Below, in pieces: positions 54,630 through 64,000 of a stretch of DNA of 64,000 nt. The translations under genes were made by a program, and so were the position numbers. Positions within the stretch are counted from its first letter, which is position 1. Each line of letters begins with the position of its first letter. The stretch comes from Ariolimax columbianus (lineage: Eukaryota > Mollusca > Gastropoda > Stylommatophora > Arionidae): the NCBI GenBank assembly GCA_036924085.1, contig JAVGWX010000013.1:45106675-45170674 (forward strand), read 5' to 3'. The notes beneath the pieces were generated by a model. The model worked only from the letters and a program-made list of their open reading frames with translations, was not told where the DNA came from and did not search any database.

Positions 54630-55130
54630 GGACCATATCAATTAACGACTCATGCACTAGACTAATGAAAACCCTAAGACCAGGTCAATGAAAACCCTAA
54701 GGCTCGGTCAATGAAAACCCTAAAGGCTCGGTCAATGAAAACCCTAAGGCCAGGTCAATGAAAACCCTAAGACCAGGTCAATGAAAACTTGTGCACTGGA
54801 CTAATGAAAACACTTAGACCAGGCCAATGAAAACACTTAGACCAGGCCAATGAAAACACTTAGTCCAGGCCAATGAAAACATTTAGTCCAGGCCAATGAA
54901 AACACTTAGTCCAGGCCAATGAAAACACTTAGTCCAGGCCAATGAAAACGCTTAGTCCAGACCAATGAAAACACTCAATCCAGGCCAGTGAAAACCCTTA
55001 GTCCAGGCCAATGAAAACACTTAGTCTAGGCCAATGAAAATACTTAGTCCAGGCCAATGAAAACACTTAGACCAGGCCAATGAAAACACTTAGACCAGGC
55101 CAATGAAAACTTGTACACTGGACAAATTAA
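54630..55130. repeat. 23-bp minisatellite, about 21 units
   Basis: The unit AATGAAAACACTTAGTCCAG + GCC, with a left subtype AACCCTAAGGCCAGGTC. Confidence 0.95.
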
Positions 55131-55134
55131 AACA

Positions 55135-55245
55135 CTAAGTCCGTTTAGTCCACTTCCATTCTCCGAACTACATCCTGCTACTTGCGAAGCCCTGTTCAGG
55201 ACTTTGTAGCGTGAGATTGAGAACAAATGCAGAAGAAGAAGAAGA
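55135..55245 (+). mobile_element. SINE-1 3' end
   Basis: CATTCTCCGAACTACATCCT, AAGCCCTGTTCAGGACTT and an (AAG)n tail. Its 5' end is truncated inside the 23-bp minisatellite. Confidence 0.8.
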
Positions 55246-55261
55246 AGTGTTGGCCAGGAAA

Positions 55262-55500
55262 ATTGTTGCTGATCACTGTCAGAAATTTAAGAGGAGGCAC
55301 ACATCATAGACTTTATTGTACTAAGCTGGTTTATTAGGTGGGGTGCACAGTTCTCTTACTTGCTGCACTTTCTTCTGATACAGTAAGCCAGGTACCTGTT
55401 TATATCTGGGTCGACTGGAGCGTCTCGATAACTGGAACTTAACCTGGCACTTTATATCAAGAGATGCTAACGGCTTTGACGTTGTACTGTCAGAAATAGT
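55262..55500 (-). mobile_element. SINE-3 copy
   Basis: GTTGCTGATCACTGTCAG...CTTACTTGCTGCACTTTC...CAGGTACCTG...GGGTCGACTGGAGCG matches 25465-25745; box B is decayed. Confidence 0.6.
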
Positions 55501-56010
55501 TTACCAAATGGCCTAGTGTGTATGACATTTTTTAGTATATTATTGCTGAATTCTTGATACTGGTATGTTTATCTTTGTTAAAGTACATATCCCTGCATGG
55601 GCATTATGGCCTCATACTGGGAATGGAGTCACTGTAACAGGCTAGTCACGTTATACATGATGGTTAAGTAGGGTTGTGTATAAGACTGGCCATTTTAAAT
55701 AGATCAAAATGCCACAAAAACCACATCTTCAAGATACTTTATCTAAGCTACCTGCAAGGAGGCCAACTGTAGTGGTTGCCTATATGCCCCAACTGGATTG
55801 TAAAGGGGCGAAAGAGAGAAGAATACTTACAAATAATTTGTAATAACAATCCTAGTGTTCAACAGACTTTTGGAAATGTTGGAATCATTTCAATTTACGG
55901 GTGACCTACATAATATGTTCAATGATTCGCTTGAAGAGCCAATATACCAGCTCACTAAAGTTCTTACAATCCCATATAGCTGGTATGTTGGCGTGAACAA
56001 TTGTTATATC
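55501..56010. other. unassigned sequence
   Basis: The frame 55855-56055 has no recognisable domain. Confidence 0.3.
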
Positions 56011-56012
56011 TA

Positions 56013-56701
56013 CAGGGCGTGTTTAAATGAAACCAGACCAAACTGCAACAAGTGAACATACGTACGATGCATATGATGATGTTACTTTTGGTGTAAACAG
56101 CACATGCCAACTGTCAAGTTAGCAAAATTTCATTATTCCCTGACTCATAGTTTCCTCGGGAGACCGTTGTAAACATGGCGGGTGTGATACGGAATCCGTC
56201 AAGAGTTGATCAGTAAGCGGTGATTCGGTTTCTAACAGCTGAAAGATGTCGACCAGTTGACAGAATGTAGGCAGTGTATGGTGACAAAAGTGTGTAGAAG
56301 ACAACAGTGAAGAACTGGACAACGATGTTTAAAGAAGGACATGAGTTAACGCAATAATAAGCGTCCGACCTGGTCGCGGAAGATCTTTCATTAACTCAAT
56401 TCCGTCTTTAAACATCGTTATCCAGTTCTTTCCTGTTGCCCTCGATACACTTTTGTCACCACACACTGCCTGCATTCTGCAATGAATGTCAACTGCTCGC
56501 TGATCAACTTTGGATGGATTCCGTAACACACCCGCCATGTTTTCAACGGTCTGCTGAGGAAACTATGAGTCGGAAGATATTGAAATTTTGCAGACTTGAC
56601 GGTTGGTATATGCTGTTTACATCAATATGTGACGTCATTATATGCATTGTCTGTATGTTCACTTGTTGCAGTTCGGTCCGGTTTCATTTGAACATGCCTT
56701 T
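56013..56701. mobile_element. mariner-derived fold-back element
   Basis: Two arms of about 310-340 bp in inverted orientation, flanked by TA (56011-56012 and 56702-56703). Terminal match: CAGGGCGTGTTTAAATGAAA against the inverted right end (AAAGGCATGTTCAAATGAAA). Each arm holds the start of a mariner transposase: on the minus strand MAGVLRNPSKVDQRAVDIHC, MQAVCGDKSVSRATGKNWIT, DLPRPGRT (helix-turn-helix domain); the + arm is a broken copy of the same. The catalytic domain is absent from both. Confidence 0.85.
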
Positions 56702-56764
56702 TATATACATATATATATATATATTGTTGATTTGGATTCAGCAGCATCTCCAGGCTCTTCCCCT

Positions 56765-57108
56765 ACGGCCCGATGCCGTGCAATGGTATCTGTACGTGTT
56801 AATCAGTTGTCTAGTGCCATACAAAGTGTTCCATTTATTTGACCTCGGAGGAGGAAGAATTTTCCTATAATCGTTGAGCGTTGAGCACTCAAAGAAATGA
56901 TGGTCAACGGTTTCATATTGGTGTATACACAGCTAGCACTCAGGAGTATGTTGTGGTCGCGTTGACTCAGGTGCTTGTTAAGTGGGATGTGTTGGGTTCT
57001 CAGACGGAAAATGGTACTCTGATCCTTCCTTGTGAGTTGAACGATACTGTCATTTGGATTGAGACTTGCCATGTGTCTGTAGACCTCCTTCCCCATACAC
57101 CAGCATAT
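56765..57108 (-). mobile_element. LINE C-terminus (I/Jockey-like)
   Basis: Minus strand with one frameshift: LTRKDQSTIFRLRTQHIPLN, then ECQLCIHQYETVDHHFFECS (a CCHC-type C-terminal motif), LPPPRSNKWNTLYGT and QLINTYRYHCTASGRRGRAW then a stop. The 3' side runs into the TA-rich sequence where the mariner fold-back sits. Confidence 0.7.
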
Positions 57109-57111
57109 ATA

Positions 57112-57780
57112 TATCATCATCATCATCAAGTGCACTGCTGGTTGATGATCATGCATCTCCACTTCCCCTATCACGTGTGTCACTTACCAGTGTCGCCGTT
57201 GATCGTTTCCTATTCCATTTGTTCAATTATGTCCAATATTTTATCTCTTTGTCTCCCTCTGTCCCTCTACTCTGCGATTCTGTCCATTGTCGCCATCTGT
57301 TCCAACCTGCCTCTTCTCATGACATGCCTAAAAAAATGGTGAATGCCTTGTCCTGATTTTTGCAGTAAGCTATCTTTGAGTCTGTACCTTCTCAATAAGC
57401 TCATTTTAGACGTCTGCTGTCCATGGACCTTTCAACGTTATTCTGCAAAACTACTTTTCCATTGCCTTCTTGTACTTGCCAGTTGATTGTCCATGACTTG
57501 CTGCTGTATGTCAGCACTGGTTCTACATAGCATCCAAGAACTCATTTCCTTAATTCCAGTTATAGAGTTTTGTGACACAAGATTCCCCTCATACTCTGGA
57601 AAACTGATTTTGCCTTGGCAATTCTGTTCTTTATCTCAAAAGTGCATCTCCTACCAGAACTGATTAGGGTGTCCAAGTATTGAAATGAGTCAACTTGTTT
57701 TAGTTCCGTCTCGTTCACATTTATACATAATTTTAGAGATTTACGCCTCTTAGTATAAATATAGTTAGTTAATTTTCTTT
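57112..57780 (-). mobile_element. LINE-R fragment with (ATG)n-type tail
   Basis: Minus strand: CINVNETELKQVDSFQYLDT, LISSGRRCTFEIKNRIAKAK, then after breaks FFRHVMRRGRLEQMA and GRQRDKILDIIEQ, ending at (GAT)n (57112-57126, CATCATCATCATCA on +). It abuts a different LINE at 57108. Confidence 0.8.
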
Positions 57781-57905
57781 CCACTTGTGCTGTTGAGCGT
57801 CGTGGGCAGCTTAAGTTGTCTATCCTGCGCCAAGTGCATTTTGTTGACCAATGTTAAGCCTTTGTCGTACACAATCACTCTAATGTCATCTGTCCACCTG
57901 CCTCG
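57781..57905 (-). mobile_element. LINE-H C-terminal fragment
   Basis: Minus strand: GRQVD...LTLVNKMHLAQDRQLKLP and TTLNSTSG, matching the C-terminus at 9780-9835. Confidence 0.65.
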
Positions 57906-57919
57906 CGACCGCCCCCTTG

Positions 57920-58580
57920 CCCTTAACTTAACATCTTTATACTGGTTTAGAAGAGTCTGTATACAACCAGTTACATTTACATCACCTTGCTCTAAAATCT
58001 ATGCGCATCCAGTTTATTCTTAAATGCATTAACTGTCCCTGCCTCCACTACCTCCCCTGGCAATGCATTCCAAGCAGACACCACTCTCTGACTAAAAAAA
58101 TATTTCCTAATATCTAACCTGGACCTCTCTTTAATCAGCTTGTAGCTATGCCCTCGTGTTATTGTAGGTGGCTGTATTTTAAAAAACTTGTTATAGTCTA
58201 ATTTATCGATTCCTCTGATCATCTTATAAACCTGTATTAAGTCACCACGAATTCTTCTCTCTTCGAGACACTGTAGGCCGGTTTTTCTGAGTCGTTCCTC
58301 ATAACTGTAATTCTGGAATCCCACATCATCTTTGTCGCTCTTTTCTGTATTCTTTCTAGCATGTTTATGTCCCCTCTATGATAAGGACTCCACACCTGTA
58401 CACAGTACTCCAATCTAGGTCTAACTAAAGCTTTATACAGCTTGACGATCACTTCCTTGCTCCTATGTTTAATATTTCTTTTTATCATACCTAACATTGC
58501 ATTTGCCTTTTTCACTGCTACTTTAACTTGCTCACTCACGTTTCCTGTATGATCTATTATAACCCCTAGGTCCCTTTCCT
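57920..58580 (-). mobile_element. LINE-C C-terminal third with 3' end
   Basis: Minus-strand frames 58539-58237 and 58324-57992 with one frameshift near 58315: VSEQVKVAVKKANAMLGMIK, VKLYKALVRPRLEYCVQVWS, FQNYSYEERLRKTGLQCLEE, YFFSQRVVSAWNALPGEVVE. The 3' sequence starts CTTAACTTAACATCTTTATA. The palindrome is lost (GAAGAGTCTG only). Best preserved LINE-C C-terminus here. Confidence 0.88.
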
Positions 58581-58690
58581 TATCCTGTAGCCATACCTAC
58601 CAGCATTGTAAGCCATCAGTGGAAGTGGATGAGGGTGCATTCTCATGAGATGACCAATCAATATATATATAGAATCAATGTTTCTCAATG
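58581..58690 (-). mobile_element. LINE-H scrap
   Basis: Minus strand: LIGHLMRMHPHPLPLMAYNA matches the WFGHLMRMHLDQLP region at 9617. Confidence 0.65.
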
Positions 58691-59189
58691 CCATGTTTTC
58701 CTCAATGGATCCAGGTGCGTGTACTCGATACCAATAGCTTAACACTGCAAAAATAGACATCTCGAGACAAACAGTATGCTGATGTGAATAAGTTAAACAA
58801 ACTGTATGAAGGTCAAGGTAGTTCCGTTGCTGTTGGGGATGAAGTGTTAAAGACCTCATTGTTCAATTTCTCAGTTTTGATTTATGGGCTCATTCAAGGG
58901 GTGCCTTATTGTGTTTTTTTTTTAGTGAGGCAACATGTTTTGATACATGTGAAAATAATGTGAATCATTGAATGTCAAAGTCTTTCTGGAAGTGATGTCA
59001 TATTATAATGTCATTGTTGTCTTAATGATGTCATATTATAATTTGGTTGCTGTCATTGTAGCTATTATTGTTGTGGATAATATAATTGCACCTTTCATGC
59101 TATTCCTGTCAGCTTACAATTAAAAAAAATGTTCCAGATAATACATTTTCTGTTTTGTTTTTGATTGTGTTTTTATTTGTGTGTATACT
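58691..59189. other. unassigned, with a SINE-3 scrap
   Basis: GTTGCTGTTGGGGATGAAGT (about 58826) is the SINE-3 3' end, inverted. The rest is unrecognised. Confidence 0.35.
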
Positions 59190-60210
59190 GAATATATTTA
59201 GACTTAAACAAATCCCAGTGAAACCCAGGTATGTGCCTCCCACCTCAGAAACAGAGAGGCAAAAAGAAAACTTCAGATCAGGTGGCAAAGGGCAGGAGCT
59301 TGAACACCTCACGGCTCCCAAATATCTAGGCGTCAAGTTAGATCGCACATTCACCTACATCATGCACTGCCAAGACACAAAGCGTAAGATACATGCAAGA
59401 AATAATATCATCCGAAAACTGACCGGCACAACATGGGGGACACAGCCATCAGTCCTTCAGACATCTATACTTGCCTTGTGTTTCTCCGTAGCTGAATACG
59501 CTGCGCCAGTCTGGAAAAACTCTGCTCATGCAAAACTAGTTGGTCAGGTCAGGTCGTTGGGGCACACATCAAGACATCCTCACAACTCCATGCCACCCCT
59601 CTCTGTCAGATGCCGCTGCCTGTGACTCTTCTCTAGTTGATACAGCAATAAATTAGGCGGGCGGATAGTACCAGGGTGTCTAAAACCCACCACCATTGAT
59701 AGAATATGCCCCATAATTGGCATAGCACCCCCCCCCCTTCCCCCGAGATTCGAAGAAGCGTCGCAGGAGAAATCGGAACCACAAAAACGGGAGCACAACC
59801 CAAGGCACCCAATGTTTGGACACCAGGTACAGAACATACGATTCAAATCCAGACAGTTTCCTAAAATAAACACAGCCCATACAGACAGACCCTGAAAGTC
59901 GCCGCACCGAGAGATTGATGCAGGCTCCAGAGATGGAACTTCTGGAGGAACCTGCCCTCGGACATCATCTGCCATACACAACATGGAAGTCGCTGAACAG
60001 ACTCCGAACTGGTGTATCATGGTGGAAAATGAAACGATGGGGATACACAGATAAAAACACATGACTGGCGCATTACAAGACCCATACCACCTGCCCCAAC
60101 CTCCAGGAAACATACGATAGGTGCAACATCCTGGGGGCAAATGACAAGACAATCCATGTCGCTGGATACTGGATGCATGTTGTATGACGTGGTGCTTGGA
60201 CACGGAAAGT
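59190..60210 (+). mobile_element. LINE RT thumb and C-terminus (I/Jockey-like)
   Basis: Frame 59086-59625: APKYLGVKLDRTFTYIMHCQ, NNIIRKLTGTTWGTQPSVLQ, LCFSVAEYAAPVW. After breaks: CLKPTTIDRICPIIGIAPP, NPRHPMF, IHNMEVAEQT and a wound-down GYTDKNTCDW...CPNL region to about 60200. C10 at 59728-59737 lies in the Pro codons of IAPP. A LINE type related to, but distinct from, LINE-N. Confidence 0.75.
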
Positions 60211-60289
60211 AAGTATATATTTAGAATCAGTAAAGGCTCAAGAAACCAGGCATTTTTTTTGTTTGGGTGGGTGTTGTAAGTTGCCTTAC

Positions 60290-60960
60290 ATATGAGGTGC
60301 AATTACAAAAAACAGGGTCCGAATGGGAATCATAACTTCCACTGGATACAGCAGGAAGTTGCTAGTTACGTGTTGACCTCTAAACCTAATGTGAATTTAG
60401 TTTTAGTCACGTTTGTCTTGCTGCTATGGTTTATTTGCAGTAGTGCTTTGACCTTACATGTGTGATTCATATTGTCATTACTGAAAAAAAATCGTTCAAC
60501 GAATTAGCATCAGATTTTGTCACGCGAAACATGTAAAGTCACATTCTTAAAGTTACAGACACCTCTCCCCTAAGTATGAGACACACACACGTTTTTGAGT
60601 GGTATAAACGTTTTAAGGATGATCGTCACAGTGTTAAGATTGATGAATGTCGTATGGCAGAGTCACAGCTATGTCAAAACGATGCAGACGGTTTTTTTTC
60701 GATTATAATGGAATTGTGGAGTCATGAATACGTTTTATCATGCAAGACGATTAACAAGGAGTCCTACTGTCAGGTTCTTTGCGGAATTTAAATGACGCAG
60801 TTCGTCGTAAAAGGTAAGCATTGCATTAGAGTGGCGAGGGTCAACTCCATTATTACAACGCGCCTGTCTGTGGATCGCAGCATGTGAAACAGTTTCTTAC
60901 TAAGCAGCCCATTCTACAAGTCTACCAACCACACTATTATTCATAAGATTTCGATGTCTG
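60290..60960 (+). mobile_element. mariner-like transposase remnant with internal deletion
   Basis: VQRISIRFCH (from 60494) and, in another frame, THVFEWYKRFKDDRHSV (60582-60632) are mariner N-terminal helix-turn-helix sequence. The same frame jumps to SHEYVLSCKTINKESYCQVL (about 60721-60780), which belongs after the first catalytic Asp. About 100 residues are missing. Element ends were not located with certainty. Confidence 0.7.
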
Positions 60961-61019
60961 CCACTTTTTTTCTATTCCTAAAAATCAAATTATTCAAATG
61001 ATCCAAATGCAGGTTCAGA

Positions 61020-61066
61020 TTAGATATTAGGAAATATTTTTTTTAGCCAGAGAGTGGTGAATGTTG
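61020..61066 (+). mobile_element. LINE-C C-terminus, left piece
   Basis: TTAGATATTAGGAAATATTT and AGAGAGTGGTGAATG encode the LDIRKYFFSQRVVN block. Interrupted at about 61067 and resumes at 61504. Confidence 0.7.
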
Positions 61067-61503
61067 ATAAAAAAAAAAAGGAAAAAAGGCACCAAAAAAA
61101 ATGTCCCTATCAATTTATAAAAAAAAAAAAAAAAAAACGTGGTGGACATAAATTAAATATACATATTCCTAATATTTGGCACCCCAATCCTTGGAAATTG
61201 AAAGTAAAACAGAGCCTCAGAAACCGAAGAGTACCACACAAACAAAAAAGAGAAAGAAAAAAAAAGAGAAAAAATTGGAATCCACCAAACAATAACAGGA
61301 AGGATCAACGAGAGGATCAACGAGAGTATCAACGAGAGGATCAACAAATGAAATGAAACACTTTTGCATACAGATACACACATACATACAAGCACTGGTT
61401 TATGCGTCCTGATATCGCCTATTTGACTACGGTCTGGGATGGAAAATGGCGCGCCTCCACCAATAGAAACTAGTGAGGCAAACATCTAAGCAACAAACAA
61501 ACA
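61067..61503. mobile_element. about 437-bp insertion splitting the LINE-C C-terminus
   Basis: Opens with A-runs, holds a lysine-codon-rich low-complexity stretch and (AGAGGATCAACG)n repeats at about 61301-61345, and ends CAACAAACAAAC. Imperfect flanking repeats GAATGTTG / GAATGTCTG suggest a target-site duplication. Family unknown. Confidence 0.5.
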
Positions 61504-61590
61504 GAATGTCTGAAATGCATTGCTACAGGATGCGGTGGAGGCAGGGTCAGTTAACGCATTAAAAAATATATTGGATGATCAGTCAACATA
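61504..61590 (+). mobile_element. LINE-C C-terminus, right piece
   Basis: Continues WNALLQDAVEAGSVNALKNI, the CR1 C-terminus following SQRVVN. Confidence 0.7.
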
Positions 61591-62218
61591 AGACTTAGTT
61601 CCTGGTCCAGGTATCGAAAACAGTAGAGCAGCCACCTCACTGTGAACTGTCGAGACTCACTCCTTGACCACGAGATATGTCCGCAAACCAGGCGAACTAC
61701 ATCTCCGTGACATTACCAGGCTTGTCCCCTGGTTAAATGCACTTCTGCTTCGATATCTACCTCTGTACGCTATCAGACATACAGCTGTCATGCTAGAGGC
61801 AGAAGAGATGCAGACCAGCGGACATTGCACACCTGCCCCACTGTGTCAACATCCCAGGTGGCGGACAATGCTAGGCGTACCATCCCTGCATAGAAGCCAA
61901 GAATATAAAGGGAGCAAAGAGATACCCCACTCACATGCAAATGCTACGTTTCTGGCAGGACGTGACGATCCTGGGGTACAGACACACTGGACTGCCTCTC
62001 TTCCGGGTAAACCAGTCCATATCATATATCATCTCATATATCATCTCACATATCATCACCGCACCCTATAGACACGAGTAGTGAAGACTCGTTAGTCTGG
62101 AAAGACAACTTCCATAAGAGAGACAACTCTAACCACAAACAACTGCTGCCTTGCAGATAGGTTGGGGACAGCCAAAGGCTAAGGAGGGCATCCCTACAGA
62201 AACGCCTGTTGAAATCGG
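61591..62218. other. unassigned; possible LINE-N 5' UTR or ORF1 remnant
   Basis: The frame 61664-62071 has no recognisable domain. Its position directly 5' of the LINE-N endonuclease suggests 5' UTR or ORF1 debris, but no zinc-knuckle array is visible. Confidence 0.3.
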
Positions 62219-63472
62219 ATGCACGGGGCCACAAGCCTAAAAAAACAGTGCAACGTAAATCGCAGTATGATGACAGTACAACCGATCAGAAAAACGTATG
62301 GCGCTCATCCTGCGGAGTCCCGCCAGGCAGCGATAGTGCCGGGCCTCACGCCTCGAAGGGGCCCACCCTTGACTACTGGTGGTCACCCACCCATGTGTCG
62401 TGGAGTCAAGGCACATGGCTATGGGGAAACTTTTATTGACCAAAAACTCAAAATACTACAGTGGAATGCGGAAGGAGTCATTAACAAAAAACTTTCCCTA
62501 ACACATCACCTGCATGAAGGTAAGATTGACGTGGCATGTATCCAAGAAACGCACCTCAACAATAATCATAAATTCTCAATCAGAGGATACCAGACCTTCC
62601 GTCTCGATAGAGAAGGCCACAAAGGAGGGGTCCTGATACTGACCAGAAACTGCATACCGAGTAGCGCGGTACCTGTCAGTCACACCGGACAAGCAGAAAT
62701 TGTAGGAGTTGACATAATGGCTCAAGAGACGAAGCTCCGCATTTTTAATCTGTACCGACCACCAAATAGAGACCTATCGCTCTCGAGTATGGAGGTCAGA
62801 CACTCCAACTGCATAGTAGTTGCAGATTTCAACAGCCACTCGGAGAGATGGGGATACTCTGACACAGACAGCAGAGGTGACGAAGTGGAAGATTTGGAGA
62901 TAGATACAAATCTCTCCCTAATCAATAGGCCGGAGGATAGCCCTAGTTTCTACTCTAGAACATGGCATACCACCTCGACTCCAGATTTGGCCTTCTCCAC
63001 ACAGGACATACACCACAAAATAGACCGCCAGGTGCTAAACCAACTGGCAGGTAGCGACCACAGGCCGATCAGGCTAGACATTGATATGGAAGTAGGCCCA
63101 CAGGAAACAAAACCGCTCCCACGTTGGAATTACAAACGAGCCGACTGGGACAGATTTGCAATCCTGACAGATGGGCTGTGTGAAACCATCAACACAGGAA
63201 ACAACAAAATGAAGCCCATGGTGGAAAGCCTAAGCAAGGCAATAATGCAAGCCGCCACTGAAACCATCCCAAGAGGAGCTAGGAAAAACTATAAGCCCTA
63301 CTGGAATGATGAGTTGCAGAAAGCGGAAGATGCAGTAACAAATGCTAGGAACATGGCAGAGGAGAACAATCTATGGAGGCAAACATCGCCCTCAAAGCCG
63401 CCACGGCGAAATACAAATACACTCTCAAGCAAACAGCAAGAGAAAGCTGGAAAAACAAAACGGAAAGCCTAA
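62219..63472 (+). mobile_element. LINE-N 5' half: APE-type endonuclease frame
   Basis: The 417-codon frame contains an exonuclease-endonuclease-phosphatase (APE) domain from about residue 79: ILQWNAEG (Asn82), IQETHL (Glu110), YRPPN, VADFNSHSERWG (Asp203, Asn205), STPDLAF and SDHRPI (Asp280, His281), all the catalytic positions. It then enters the linker to RT (YKPYWNDELQKAEDAV). A frameshift near 63362 ends the real frame; the last 35 residues are out of frame. Residues 1-78 lack a domain and may not be translated. This endonuclease is missing from every other LINE-N copy in the window. Confidence 0.88.
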
Positions 63473-64000
63473 ACCTGGATAAAGAAGGGAACAAGCTATG
63501 GAAGCTAGTTAGAGCCATGAACGACGAAACCCCGTCAAACAAACAAATTACCATCAAGCAGGGCGAAAACTTGCTCACCGGTAAGAAAGCCGCAAACGCT
63601 TTTGTCGATCACTATGCCAGAGCAAACCACATCGAGGTCCCTGCAGATAGGCAAACATACATTAGTGAAGAGCTAAAGGGGCACGACAACATCAATACGG
63701 CACCTGAAGAGCACATGATGGCCAAATTAACAATGAGCGAAATGGAAGAGGCTATGAGAATATTAAAGAAAAGGAAATCTCCTGGAAAAGACGGGATAAC
63801 AAACGAAATGCTGAGCTGTGTCGGCAAGCTGATGGAACGTATGATAAACACCAGACTGATGTGGCATCTGGAAGAAAAACGAATACTAATTCGACAGCAA
63901 GCCGGCTTTAGACAGCACAGATCCACTGAGAACCAGGTCATCCTCATAGCCCAGGAAATAGAAGATGCCTACCAGGCACAGAAACACACAGTAGCTGTTT
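63372..64000 (+). mobile_element. LINE-N RT frame, open to the window edge (partial)
   Basis: An ATG at 63372 begins 209 codons with no stop up to 64000, in the frame that continues the endonuclease after the 63362 frameshift: MEANIALKAATAKYKYTLKQ, SWKNKTESLNL, SKEGxKLWK-like linker, MEEAMRILKKRKSPGKDGIT (RT motif 0), then LMERMINTRLMWHLEEKRIL and QAGFRQHRSTENQ (RT motif 2). Compared with the 22970-25063 copy, 165 bp (55 codons, the segment with PIPKKEKD...GYRPISLL) is missing in frame at about 63813. Confidence 0.88.

Overview
The window is animal nuclear DNA: AT-rich, intron-bearing, and made almost entirely of decayed non-LTR retrotransposons (LINEs), tRNA-headed SINEs and minisatellites. 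The LINE repertoire (RNase H-bearing Nimb/Ingi-like, CR1-like and RTE-like types), several tRNA-derived SINE families and very heavy minisatellite content suggest a lophotrochozoan, most likely a mollusc and perhaps a gastropod. That is inference; nothing here proves the species.

The only host gene I can support is on the + strand. Three exons (7697-7770, 33720-33834, 35569-35656) join in phase and encode the end of a bMERB (Rab-binding) domain followed by a stop and a C-terminal CaaX box (CVLQ). They match the C-terminus of EHBP1 (EH domain-binding protein 1). The intron between the first two exons is 25,949 bp and is filled with nested elements. The next intron is 1,734 bp, about three quarters of it a 29-bp minisatellite. 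Everything upstream of 7697 is probably an upstream intron of the same gene. DNA after about 36 kb is 3' flank or intergenic, with no second host gene recognised.

Element families used in the entries. LINE-N: Nimb/Ingi-like, with APE endonuclease, RT, RNase H, a C-terminal CCHC motif and an (AAG)n tail; copies at 14084-15126, 22970-25063, 25948-26875, 36878-38786 and 62219-64000. LINE-C: CR1-like, with a (TTAAG)n 3' end and a 16-bp palindrome; fragments at 28905-30550, 31326-31862, 39725-39930, 42925-43110, 44515-44740, 48630-48800, 52000-52255, 57920-58580 and 61020-61590. LINE-R: RTE-like, recognised by the C-terminal LYGxETW, GRPRxxW and DRxxWR blocks; many fragments. LINE-H: a LINE ending HLAxDR...GTSG; 8735-9846, 11222-11450, 57780-57905, 58581-58690. 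SINE-1: about 337 bp with an (AAG)n tail. SINE-2: tRNA head with clear boxes A and B, about 265 bp plus an A-rich tail. SINE-3: another tRNA-headed family. R1: a retroposon-like repeat with a (CAA)n end and, in one copy, a 97-bp tandem array. There are also a 603-bp TIR element, a mariner fold-back and a mariner remnant.

Region by region: 0-7.7 kb, LINE-R remnants, a 13-bp minisatellite born inside a LINE, SINE-1, R1 with its array and a 1-kb pyrimidine tract leading to the first EHBP1 exon. 7.7-33.7 kb, the giant intron: TIR element, LINEs, about 5 kb of minisatellites (15.6-20.6 kb), two LINE-N copies with clear target-site duplications and an interrupted LINE-C. 33.7-35.7 kb, the last two EHBP1 exons. 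36-39 kb, a 36-bp satellite split by a nearly intact LINE-N (622 codons). 39-55 kb, SINE and LINE ends, purine tracts and three minisatellites. 56-62 kb, mariner fold-back, stacked LINE C-termini and a mariner remnant. 62.2-64 kb, the 5' half of a LINE-N running off the edge.
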